This document shows, piece after piece, positions 46,100-56,960 of a DNA stretch of 64,000 bases. This DNA comes from Echinarachnius parma. Its lineage: Eukaryota; Echinodermata; Echinoidea; Clypeasteroida; Echinarachniidae. Location of the stretch: the NCBI GenBank assembly GCA_037951105.1, contig JBAMJV010009474.1, positions 1 to 64,000 on the forward strand, read 5' to 3'. How positions within the stretch are numbered: position 1 is the first letter of the stretch; every line of letters begins with the position of its first letter. A program made the position numbers and the translations under genes. The notes beneath the pieces are model-generated. The model searched no databases and was not told the DNA's origin. It worked only from the letters and a program-made list of their open reading frames with translations.

Positions 46100-49000
46100 A
46101 TTTGGGCAATTCCGTATGAGAGAAGGCAAAAACACCACATCTCAAAGTTGAGCAATCTTCCCTAAATCAAACTGTTATCAATAGAGGAAAACTTGAATTT
46201 TAGGAAACTGAAAACCGTTTGTATATAGTTTGATTGGTTTTTCAAATATTTCTGCTTGAATTGAACAGAAATTTATGACCTTTTATTCATAAATCAGCTT
46301 CATTTTGTGAAAATAAAGTGAATCTTTTAATTCAATGACTGTTTCTGCTCATTTTCTCATATTTTCCATACGATGTTGTAACAATCACAAATTGTAAAGC
46401 ATGGGCAGTAACTTCATTGCATATTTTTTTGAGAATTTTTTTTAATCTATGCACATTTGATCGTAATTCCGTTACGATAAAACGTTTTAAGTTTTTCTCA
46501 ATATCTTATTACTTGTTCTTTAGTCATGTCATTGTGAAATCTCTTCCTTCACCATAGTCCTAAGAACTTCCAACATAATTTTCTGAAATAATGTCACTAC
46601 TTTTTCCAAAAATGGCGTAACAGTATTAGTAATTCCGTTACGTAACGGAATTACATGCACATGGTTTATAAGGTATTGAATGATATTGCTGAAAATAACA
46701 TTTTTTCTTGCTCTGAATGTAGAAATACCCTTTAAATAGCATGAACTGTAGCCATGTAGACAATAAGTCATTATACATACATGTACTGTACAATGTTACT
46801 TTATGTGACTCATTACCTCACATGCTTCATATTGCATCAATGGTGATTTAACTAAATTGATACACGATAGATAATTTCTCTAATTTCTCCATGAACATAA
46901 TAGAGATGATAATGTTCTATCATTAAATTAGTTTCCAGCAAGACCCACTTGACTGAAATTATGAAGATGCAGCAGATTCATGTTTGTACTTAAGAAAGGA
47001 AAAAACGAAAACAATAACAAAACATTTAAAATATCCAGTAATTAGTATGACACTGGTTCTACATTTATTTTCTCACATTAATTTACATTGATGTATTTTA
47101 AGATATAAATCATACCTTCAACTTTCAAGGAGATTTAATATTAATAATTTTGTATGTAGATTTGAATATCATTGATCAGTTAAGGGCTCATAACTCACCA
47201 TTAATTATGTAAATTTGTATTAAACTGAAGCATATAAAATCAAACATAAATACAGAATAGGCTTCAAGATATTCAAAACTATACATAATACAGGCTAAGA
47301 TATGTTTTATTCATTATCATAAAGTCAGAATTCATTGAGTGTTCAGTGTGCTTCTGTATGCAGATCAAAGAAGATATACAAAGTATTTGCATTTTCAAAT
47401 GGGAATTCCTAAAGGTGTCTTTCATTTTATGCAATTCGATTTTTATATTTTATATATGCCAACTTTTTGTAAAAGGATCATACATCCGAATACGATAATA
47501 CATGTATTTCATGGAATGAATGAAAACGCATTCTAAATTGATTTGAGAGTAAATTATGATCACTTTAGGATGAATTTTTAAAAGAATAATTTTAGAATAT
47601 AACAAGAGTTTATATAACAAATCTCGATTTGTTTGTAATTCTGTTACGCACACACATAAATTCAGGATTTGTTCTGGTCCTTATGTAATAGTTTAACAAT
47701 GCATACATTGTTTAACAATGCATACAAATTAACAATGCATACAAATTCTTTACTATAGACTGTATGCAGAAAAATGTAACCAAGAAATTGCATTTTCATG
47801 GGTGGATTCATGGGTGGATTTCACAGGCGTAATTCCGTTACAGTGACATTTGTTTGTCTTAAGGTAATTTCAGAGGTTAAAATAGATCATTACTGGAAAA
47901 AAGATGTACCAAATTCAAGTTTGTAACTTAAATGATAAGTTTTTATTACCAATGAAGAATTTTTTGTGGTAGCTTTTGCAGAAAATCATTACAAAGTTAG
48001 TGTTGAATAAAAGACCCCTTTCCGTTATGATTGTATTTTGGTCTCCTGATGCTACAGTGTTATAGATTTGTACCTCTAGTACCCCTGCCAGTTATTAAAG
48101 TTGTAAAAACTGTGGAAGTGAAAGGAATTTTAAATATGATTAAGAAAACAGAGCTAAAAATCACTTATATGTCATTCTGTAACAGTGGAATTGCCCATTC
48201 ACAATGCATTCCATTCAAACAGATTTCCAATATTCAGGAAGTTTACGAGGCTTTATAGCAATGAAAGTTGAATTATTTGACCTGTTTGTGATTTTAAATT
48301 GTTTAAATGTTTCTTGATATTGGTGATGTGCAGTTCTTTAGCATGTCACATAATGTAGGTACTTTTTTTTTTTTTTACTTTGGGTTTTTTCACAATTTAA
48401 CCATTTTTCTTGAAGTAAAGGAAAAATTAAAAAATGTTGCTATTTTTTACTTCAAATATGATTATTATTGTCAAATTATTGATTTTTGAAAAGTATTGAA
48501 GCTAAAATGTGAATTTTTTGTTGTTCATGTACCGATTTGTGGAAAAGTTGATCCCACTGCTCAAGTTGTGTAATTCCGTTACACACTTTAGTGGACATAG
48601 TTTCTAGGATTTTTCTTTCATTTAATTGATGCAATCCTTTTTAATTTCTTGCCTACTAATATGAAGCTGAAAATAAACCAAAATAAAGCTGGAGTTTACC
48701 AATATTTTTTTCAAATTTCATTCTTATTTGTATTTTTGCCATATTTTCATTTATTTTACACATAACAAGTTCAAATATTGCTTTACAGATATGTCAAATC
48801 ATGGTTTATATTCAAGTGCTAGATAGCCTTGATGTTTGCATTAGCATGTAAGAAAAGTTGAGTGCAAAATAATTGAGTTTACCTTGAAACTTTCAGAGAT
48901 GTAATTCCGTTACAAATTTGTGTAATTCCGTTACAGTGGTCTTTTTTCAAAAAAGTGAATTTGTGAACTTATCATTGTGTTGTTTATGCACCTACTTGTT

Positions 49001-49330
49001 CCAAAATGAAGTTGACATTATCAAGATAGAAAAAATACATAAAATCAGTTTCAAAGTGTCTTATATTTCAGAGAAACTCAACGCAAACTTGTAGCAAAAA
49101 AAAAAATCCATTCTCCGGTAATTCCGTTACGGTCACACATATTGGTCTAGTGTGCAACAACACATGGAAGATATAAAACCATTTCCCTATCATGTTGTAG
49201 CCTGGTTACCTGTGCAACTTATATAAGTATCAAAATTTACTTAAGTCATGAGAATATTGCGCAGGGAATGAAATAATGAGCAAAAAACGTCTCTGAATGT
49301 AATTCCGTTATGGTGGAATTGCCCATTTCC
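46100..49330. repeat. AT-rich region studded with the 13-mer GTAATTCCGTTAC
   Basis: Exact copies start at 46463, 46629, 47829, 48570, 48901, 48922 and 49118, and one inverted copy at 46642. One-mismatch copies start at 47635 and 49299. Spacing is irregular (21 to about 1000 bp) and reading frames differ, so it behaves as a DNA motif. 'tgggcaattcc' at about 46103 and 'ggaattgccca' at about 49315 may mark inverted ends of a 3.2-kb element. No coding sequence was recognised. Confidence 0.6.
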
Positions 49331-49633
49331 TTTCAGCAAGCTCAAATTGAAGAAGTTCTTGAATAATGACTGATACAGAGAACACATAACAAGATTTCCT
49401 ACAAATAGGACTAGGGGTGTTCCAGACAGACTTTGACTTTTCAATTCTACCAAATAATCTTAGAAAAGCTAGCCCCCAAAACAATAAAATGTCATGTATT
49501 ACCCCTCCCACATAACTAATGTACACTCTAAACACATGCTGCAATATAGTTATACTTAGTTTGAATGCTTTTCAATTAATTAGTGAGGTGATCCATACAT
49601 TCTATTCCTAGCTACCTAATGATGATAAATGAT

Positions 49634-50047
49634 AATGATGATGATGATTATAACGCTGAGTAAATGGTCTAGTTCTGCTCAGCTAGGTCAATTGCATTGG
49701 CTGACAACTTTTTAACACGAGAGGGCAGCATAGCAAACTCATCTGCTGTCAGGATTCAGTGTTTGGATGTGATCAACATACAAGCAAGGTACTAGTATAA
49801 TTATGTGACCGGCTATAGCAAAACCATGAAAAACCATGAATCACCGACAAGTGCTGGGTTTTGCTCTATAGCGGGTCACAAATGATGATGATGATGATTA
49901 TAACACTTAGTACATGGTCTAGTTCTGCACGGCTATAAAGTCAATTGCAGTGGCTGACAACTTTTGAACACGAGAGGGCAGCATAGCACAATCATCTTCT
50001 GCCAGGATTCAGTGTTTGGATGTGATCAACATACAAGCAAGGTTAGT
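49634..50047. repeat. Tandem duplication, period 250 bp, each unit followed by a MITE
   Basis: 'gatgatgattataac', 'tggtctagttctgc', 'tggctgacaacttt', 'acacgagagggcagcatagc' and 'ggattcagtgtttggatgtg' occur in both units (49634-49793 and 49883-50042). Unit one is followed by a 77-bp and unit two by a 262-bp copy of the TGTGACCGG element. Confidence 0.9.
49804..49880. mobile_element. TGTGACCGGCTATAGC element, copy 4 (internally deleted)
   Basis: Only the two ends remain ('tgtgaccggctatagcaaaa' and 'gggttttgctctatagcggg') around 'ccatgaatcaccgacaagtg'. 77 bp, forming a near-perfect hairpin. Confidence 0.85.
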
Positions 50048-50058
50048 AGTAGTAGTAG

Positions 50059-50320
50059 TGACTGGCTATAGCAAAACCCTGTACTTGTCGGGTAAGTCAT
50101 GTTTTGAAGAAATGGGCATTTGAAGTTCACATAATGTCTGTAAAAGACCTACGATTGTAAAACTAAGAAAAAAAAACAATCATATCTTCGCCAATTATTT
50201 ACCAATTTGTTAAAACAAAGCATCAAATGAAAGCTTGTGATGAGGCCTTTCTAATGGTATGAAAATCTACATTATGATATTTACCGACAAGTGCAGGGTT
50301 TTGCTATAGCCGGTCACATA
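50059..50320 (+). mobile_element. TGTGACCGGCTATAGC element, copy 5
   Basis: Left 'tgactggctatagcaaaacc', right 'ggttttgctatagccggtca'. Body orientation as copy 1 with 'catgttttgaagaaatgggc'. The left outermost bases have drifted into an (AGT)n run. Confidence 0.85.
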
Positions 50321-51074
50321 TTATAGCTCATGATACATTTATTATCTGAATTCACACGTAATCTATTCAAAGAAATATGCAAACAAAAATATAAGACTCA
50401 TGTTTTCTGCCATGTTTCCTGACAAAGGAGTTCAAGCATCTCTAGCAAATCTTATACAAATTCAGGATTATTATTTGTTGTAAAGCTGTCATGAAATCAA
50501 ATGGTATTAAGTTCTAAAATCTAAATAAACATACATAGACCCCTTAATCCCAAACTACACATGTTAAACCTACAACAATAAATTTAATGTCACATGTTTT
50601 ACATCAGCTGCGTTGTTTTCAAAGAAAAGAAGAAAATTGTGTTTTTTTTAAATTATGTTCAGAGAATTTCTGTATTCAGTTTTATTCGGAAGGAGAATGC
50701 GCATCAATGTCATTCAATATCATCAATGAATATAATAAAGGGATTGATCATAAAATATAGTAATTCATCCCAAAATCCATGAATAGAATTCAATGTCATG
50801 ATAAACTGTCCTGGAACATAATTGAACATTTTTAGAAGCTATACTAAATGGGCAAAAAGAATATACCATACAGTCACTCTATTACCTACTGGACCCTTTA
50901 AAATGTCCCTCATTATAATATTACAGTAAATATATAACTGATAAAACAACCTACTAATTGGATGCCACCTGTTTCCCAATGCCGTTATTAATCAAACTAT
51001 ATCCACTTATAAAGGACTGTAACAACAAACATTCATCACCTATGCAAGCGATGCAATCAGAGGGATTTATGTCC

Positions 51075-51517
51075 TTAAAGGGATCTAGTCACTTTGTTGT
51101 CATGTGCAAAAAGTGATGAGTGGTTGATGCAATGTATATTGTTGTTGTTATCTGATATGTCCACTGGGTATTGTGTGAAAATTTCAAGTTAACCCCTTGA
51201 CTACGGGAACTGGGTAGCTTGTGTACAAAGTCTATGGGGATTTCAGAAACTTGTAGGGAACAGGTTAAATGGACGTTTTATGGTCGAGTAATGAGCAAAA
51301 ATGCAAAGTGATATTCACTAACTCATTGCACTCACTTTGTACACGGATTTGGTGATCCAGTGGATAATTTAATATCTGAACACTTCAATCATAAATATCT
51401 TTTTACCAAAAGGGAAATTTTAAAAACTGAAACCTGTCCCATGCTTTTAGTATGAGGGAACTGCTAGAATTCCAATTGGCTTTTGAGGATTTGAACAATG
51501 TTACTAAGTCTCTTTAA
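51075..51517 (+). mobile_element. TTAA MITE family A, copy 3, carrying a nested insertion
   Basis: 'ttaaagggatctagtcactt' to 'gttactaagtctctttaa'. It matches 17461-17848 but is interrupted at 'ttcaagttaa' by the short element at 51193-51264. Confidence 0.9.
51193..51264. mobile_element. Short TTAACCC palindromic element, copy 5, with TTAA duplication
   Basis: 72 bp, 'ccccttgactacgggaactg' to 'tgtagggaacagg', flanked by TTAA at 51189-51192 and 51265-51268. The unoccupied equivalent in family A copy 1 (about 17568-17574) reads 'caagtcaaatgg', so one TTAA-like site became two on insertion. Confidence 0.9.
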
Positions 51518-51774
51518 TACGTAATCATTGCCAGACTACTGCGCTACTATATTGATTGACCCACTAGGCCACTGTACCTGTTTGTATACCAGATTTAATG
51601 TGTCCACACCACATTCCTAGTAAACCCGTAAACATATAGCAGGAGATTACAAATAATCATAATAATAATACAAAAATAGTAATAAAACAATATAATTATA
51701 ATAAAATAACAATAATCATATTGAATATTCATATTCTACAATATCCACTTATAAGGTTGGTTCATAACGTTACG

Positions 51775-51965
51775 AACCAGAGCAAAATAATAGTGATTTC
51801 CTATTGAAATATATTTATTCGGATGGGCATATTTTAGCCAGTACGTCACATATTTGATTGATTTTCAACCTATGGGCATTATTTTGTATGCTTTTTCGGA
51901 AATTGAAGTTTAAATTGAGAAATTCTAAAAAAATAGATTTTTATGATGTCACAGCTTTGGTGCTC
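51775..51965. repeat. Single arm related to the 57.6-58.0 kb foldback
   Basis: 'attcggatgggcatat', 'agccagtacgt', 'gggcattattttgtatgctt' and 'aattctaaaaaaat' parallel the right arm of 57640-58020. Only one arm is present. Confidence 0.65.
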
Positions 51966-51988
51966 TATTTTCTGAATGGGTAAAGAGG

Positions 51989-52183
51989 ATTCCCTGACTA
52001 TTGGGTTTAGTGTTGATGGAAGGTTTGAAGGCTGGGAGTACTGACTGGTCGAGATTCCCTGACTTTTGGGTTTAGTGTAAATGCAAGGTTTGAAGGCTGG
52101 GAGTACTGACTGGTCGAGATTCCCTGACTTTTGGGTTTAGTGTTGATGCTAGGTTTGAGGGCTGGGAGTACTGACTGGTCGAT
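51989..52183. repeat. 65-bp tandem repeat, three units
   Basis: Units at 51989, 52054 and 52119: 'attccctgacttttgggttt', 'agtgt', then 'aggtttgaaggctgggagta' and 'ctgactggtcga'. Only a few differences between units, so it is recent. The minus-strand frame across it repeats a short peptide by necessity. Confidence 0.95.
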
Positions 52184-52216
52184 AGACCATAGCAGCGAGG
52201 CTAGACAGTGCATGCA

Positions 52217-52230
52217 GGGGGGGGGGGGGG
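52217..52230 (+). repeat. Poly(G) tract (14 G)
   Basis: G run after 'gtgcatgca', about 34 bp after the triple repeat. Confidence 0.9.
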
Positions 52231-52507
52231 CTTTAGAAGCTTCACGCACATATGTACATACCAGGGGAAAGCTTTGTATGATCATTATAGCTAATTAATT
52301 AAATTGTTTCAAGCGACAATCAGCGAGCGTATCATAAACACTGATATCTAGATGCATACAACCGCTGCTGCCTGCAATTCTCCATAATCAAAATCCTGGC
52401 CATGAAATTCATCCAAACTCTCTATATTAATTTCAAGATGGATTATGACATTATTCATTTTAGTGTACACAGTGTGCAGGTAACAACCATCAGTGTACTA
52501 ATTTGTG

Positions 52508-52910
52508 TTACCCATCAAGGACGAGAGCTATTTCAAGGCAAAATAGATCACTATTTTCCTGAACAAATTGGCAACTCCTGATTTGTTCTACCTTTTAATG
52601 ACATTAAAAAAAGGTGGAAAATATTAAGTTATTAAAACTTAAAGACAAATATGAAGTAACTTTGCCACAAAGTTGCCAATTTGAATGCCAAAATCTGTTT
52701 TGAAAATACGACTTTGTGTTGCCAATTGAAGGATTTTCCTAAATTATAGCGATCTACGCAATAATAACAATCTTTAAAAAAATAATGAAAGCAGCTAGAG
52801 TAACAAAATAGGGCTAAAAAATATGAGAAATTTATGCTCTTTTTTTCTTCTGGCTGAAGTGTAGGACTACCAATCCACAAATATGTGGGTTATTGTCCTT
52901 GATTTGTTAA
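52508..52910. mobile_element. TTAACCCATCAAGGAC element, copy 2 (full)
   Basis: Left 'ttacccatcaaggacgagag' and right 'gtccttgatttgttaa' are inverted; about 403 bp. The first 235 bp match 3005-3238. The minus frame over 80 codons inside has no recognisable domain. Confidence 0.7.
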
Positions 52911-54040
52911 AAAGCCTTCATCAGTGTAATGTGTTTTCCAAAATATTTATTAGAGTGCATGTGATAAGGTAATTTTACTCCCATACCAGCACACGATAGG
53001 GAAGTAATCCATAAATACTGTATATGTCATCCGTCGTCTAAGGATCTGGTTCAAATTTCCAAAGGTTCATTGGGGGAATAATACATTTTCTTTAAAAAAT
53101 GACAAATAGGTATCAAAACATTTGTTAAGAGGCAACTCTTTATATCTCAATGGTCTATTATTACATTATGTCAATATGTGAAAGCGAAAGGACAAAAATT
53201 AAAATGCAAGTCACACGGTTTTGATGTTTATGTCTGGCATCCGCGACATGATCATAGTAATCAAAACTCTTCTTGGTTCTAGATGTAAGTAAAATGTGAA
53301 CAAAATATTTTAAAGAATATAACTGTATTAATATAACAAATGACAAATAAACCATTTTTGTTGTTGAAAACCTCCATATATGAGTAGCTGTGCAATAAAT
53401 GGATAAAATTTACTCTTTTTTTCATGAAGTTCAAATTGATTTGAGGGTTTAAAGGAAGGAAGCAAAATTATCAAATCCTGAAGGATTCATGTCCGTTGAT
53501 TGTAGCCATGAACTAGTTAGTATACATGCACTTTCATTTGGGTAGATATGAACAATAAATTGCATCAAATATAAAGTAACACAAAGTATGCAACTCAATT
53601 ATTACTAGGTCATTTCCTGATATGCTTATTTATTAAGGTTTTAAATCAGCTATAATCTTAAATTATTAATAGGTAACATCCCTGCGCTCATTTTCACATA
53701 TATATTTATATGACAATTACTATAAACCACACATATAAATATTTTCAATAAATTAAACTCTTCAAGTCTTCCAAATCTGGTATGTACAATGTGTGGTGGT
53801 AATTCTGTGGTACGATCAATATGTATGTTAATTATTATAGTCATACAAGTATGCATGCCTGTGTAGTGTGTACCATCGACCAGACTTTGAAAAATGAAGA
53901 TATTGATCTAGAGATGCACAATTCACCCTGATGTCTGCTTCCAGACTCAGGTGTTTAGCAAAGCTCTCTCTTTCTCTCTCTCTCGGGTTCACCATGCGTC
54001 TGACTGAGTCTGCTGATGAGCCTTGCACTACACCATATCC
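52911..54040. other. No gene recognised
   Basis: AT-rich with short frames. A (TCTC)n stretch at 53966-53985 is the only structure. Confidence 0.5.
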
Positions 54041-54042
54041 CG

Positions 54043-54466
54043 TTTAAAGGGACCCATTAACTTTGTCATAATTATTCAACCAAAATCACTTGGAGCTTTT
54101 ACACTTCTCTTGTACTTGTTTTGCTTATGGTATTATTAAACAGAAGAATGAAATGGGTTTTGATTTGTCAAATGTCTCCCTAAATATGGAGATATTTAAA
54201 GACTAAAATTAAAAGCATTCCGGAACGCTTTGTGGTCAAAATCATCCAAATTCAGATGCTTTGATCATTCAAAGTATCCAAATTTGGATCGGGATCAAAT
54301 CCGACATCAATTTTCACTTTTTTTTCACTGATCTTTTTCTATGAAACTTTCACACATCATTCAGAATAAATCTTACAATGAAATCAAATTGGTATATATG
54401 ATTGTGGTCTCAAATATCACTTTTGGAAAAATCTTAATATGAAGTTTAATAATGGATCCCTTTAAA
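54043..54466. mobile_element. TTAA MITE family C-like, diverged (TTTAAAGGGACCCATTAA)
   Basis: Left 'tttaaagggacccattaact' and right 'taataatggatccctttaaa' are inverted. Internal 'acttggagcttttacacttc', 'ttgcttatggtatta' and 'tatgaaactttcacacatca' show kinship with family C in reverse orientation. Confidence 0.75.
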
Positions 54467-54559
54467 GACGTTGCGTCGGTTAATTGCTCCCTGGGGGGGC
54501 TCTGGGCATCTCTGGGGATGAAGCATAACAATGGTGGAAGGCCAAGGCGGCTCGCTCGC

Positions 54560-54590
54560 TGATGATGATGAAGATGATGATGATGACTCA
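54560..54590 (+). repeat. (GAT)n microsatellite
   Basis: 'gatgatgatgaagatgatga' and following; the polyhistidine or polyserine frames on the minus strand come from this repeat. Confidence 0.85.
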
Positions 54591-54723
54591 TCAAGACGCG
54601 TTTGTTTGCCCCGGGCGCCACCAATCATTTGATTTCCCCCCTCACAGGTTCAAAGCGTTTTACACCCGATGTTCTGAATTGCCTCTCATTATGAGGACAA
54701 TTTGTTTTTTTTATTATTGCAGG

Positions 54724-55111
54724 TTAAAGGTGCACCTGTAAAGTGTCAGATATTGCCCAAAATGACATTTGAGACTTCAATCTTATACCAAAATCATTGT
54801 AAGATATGTCCGAATGATGTGTGAAAGTTTCATTGAAAAAGAACACGGCTTTCCTGGTTAAAAAAGCGAAAATTTGCGTCAGCTTTTACAACGAATTACT
54901 GTATGACGTGTTTGGGGCTTATGACCGTTCATTAACGCTCTTGAGCTGAATGATTATCAATGATAGATATCGTCATACTAAAGGGGCATTTGAAAAAATC
55001 TTACCCTATTTTATTCTTCTCTTATCATAAGCCAAACAACACGGTAGAAGAGAAATGTGGAAGCTCAAATTAATTTTTGCGGAGTTAGACACTTTACAGG
55101 TGCACCTTTAA
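54724..55111 (+). mobile_element. TTAA MITE family C, copy 3
   Basis: 'ttaaaggtgcacctgtaaag' to 'ctttacaggtgcacctttaa', perfect 20-base inverted ends with TTAA borders. Nearly the same as 25128-25512, which implies recent activity. Confidence 0.92.
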
Positions 55112-55657
55112 CCATTAAAGAACATTGCTGAGTCAGTGCACGTGAAACCCGAGTACCGTTCTGTATTCCCCCCTCACAGTTCAAAGCATTTTACACTTGA
55201 TGTTGAGAAATTTATGTTTCTGAAATCTTGTTTTTGTTATTGAGGGTTAACCATTTAAGATGAATAACAGTTTTGGGAAAGTTACAGAAAACATTTATAT
55301 TGGCGAAAATAATTGATCAATATTGCTGAATAAGTATCTCAAAAGGGCTTGTATGGTAAAATCCGAACCTAAGCATCGTTACATGCAGAAATATCGGAAA
55401 AAATCCAATGGCCGCCCGTGAAAATCATGTGCGGACCATGTGGACTTTTGCACGTGGCGTATGCGCGATTCCGCGTTGGCGATCAATTTACTGTAAATCA
55501 GTTTTATAATTTTGCAAATATATCCATTAGTAGGCGGTTTCCCGGCCAAATGTTTATAATTCCGTATTATTAAAATTATATTCTTTCACATGGTTGGTAA
55601 TAAGAGCGTACATTTCATTTTTTGTGTGTGGGGCGTTTCCCACTACTGTCATTTCCC

Positions 55658-55841
55658 TTTAAAGGGAGTGTCCGCCTTTTACAAATCGTCTGAACAGTTT
55701 CCAGTAACTCCACGAAAAGGAGATTTCAAGCCCTAATTTTTTCAGGCAAGCTGTTTTTATAACTGACATTTTCTTTCATATAAGACAACAACCTCGCAAC
55801 TTTTGAAATTTGGCTTGCAAAAGGCGTACACTCCCTTTAAA
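55658..55841. mobile_element. TTAA MITE family G (TTTAAAGGGAGTGTCCGCC)
   Basis: Left 'tttaaagggagtgtccgcct' with 'ttta' and right 'aaaaggcgtacactcccttt' with 'aaa' are inverted; 184 bp. 'acttttg.aatttggcttgca' is internal. Confidence 0.85.
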
Positions 55842-56507
55842 GACATTGCTGAGTCAGTGCATATGTGACCCGTCCTACGTAGAAGAACCGAAAGTCGACA
55901 AAGTTGATTTTCTGGATTGTATTTAGTTCGATTCAGCAATATCTAAGCTTTAATATGATATAAAGTTTGTCTCATAATGATTCTGCAACGCGGAGTTATT
56001 GACGCTTTTCTAAGGCAAATATTGAACGGTCTGGAAATAAGATGCCGAGAAAATAGCTCAAGAAACTTTACATCCATTTCGAAAGTGAAATTAGCGTTTT
56101 AAGCAGGCCATAAATGAACCGATTGCATGAATAGAATGTCGTAGCAACCTTTATTCAATTTTCTTGAAAACTTGCATATCAGTAAATATGTATGATATAC
56201 ACCTTCCCTCCAGAAACTGTTGAATATTATCCATGCATGGTAGAGATATGAACAGATTTAATTACAATTTAAGTGGGTTTGGAACGATAAACTGTACACA
56301 TCGAGCACATGATACAATAGCGAGCACTTTCAGGTAACAAAAGGGGCTCCGCTCTGGATCTGTTTATTGTTCGATTAATCGGTATTGACTGGCAGTTTGA
56401 TTTTAGGAATGCAAACTTGCGTCTGGTGCGTAATGTAAAAACTATTACAAAGAACAGTATGTTGATACGTGAAAAGTAAAACGGGGTATCGAAGCTAGAC
56501 ATTTTGG

Positions 56508-56575
56508 AGGGGGAGGCCCCAGGTACCAAAGGGGGGAGGCCCCAGGTACCAAAGGGGGAGGGGGGGATCCGTTGG
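56508..56575 (+). repeat. 24-bp G-rich direct repeat
   Basis: 'gggggaggccccaggtacca' followed by 'aag' occurs at about 56508 and 56532, then 'gggggagggggggatcc'. Little else can be said. Confidence 0.8.
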
Positions 56576-56765
56576 TACAGGGTTTGTTTTCGTTCTTTTG
56601 GCGGGGATGCCCGGGGATGTCCCTTAGAAAATTTTAAAACAGGTGTCTAAGTAACGGAGGCGAGCCTCGGTCAACTTCAAAATGAGGGTATATAAAAGAG
56701 TGGGATTGTGCTTTAGCCAACTTAAAACAAGCTCTAAATAGCGTTTGTTTGTTTTTTTGTGGTGT

Positions 56766-56779
56766 GGGGGGGGGGGGGG
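56766..56779 (+). repeat. Poly(G) tract (14 G)
   Basis: G run after 'ttgtggtgt'. Confidence 0.9.
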
Positions 56780-56904
56780 TATGCCTTATTATAAAATTAT
56801 TATGAACTACTTAAATATTTAGTACGACAAATTAATTCTACATACGATTAATGAATGTTATGTTACAGGGCCCAATTCTTTAATCTATATAATACTCACA
56901 CTCA

Positions 56905-56960
56905 ACCAGTGGTGTACATAGTGTATGAGGTTGGAGGGGGGGGGGGGGGGGGGTGGGTGT
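56905..56960. mobile_element. Poly(G)-bearing 'CCAGTGGTGTA' element fragment
   Basis: 'accagtggtgtacatagtg' followed by 'gaggttggagg' and a 17-G run (56937-56953) resembles the left end of the element at 14755. Confidence 0.45.

Noticed and set aside
54373-54624. Histidine- and serine-rich minus-strand frames
   Set aside because: They are produced by the (GAT)n microsatellite.
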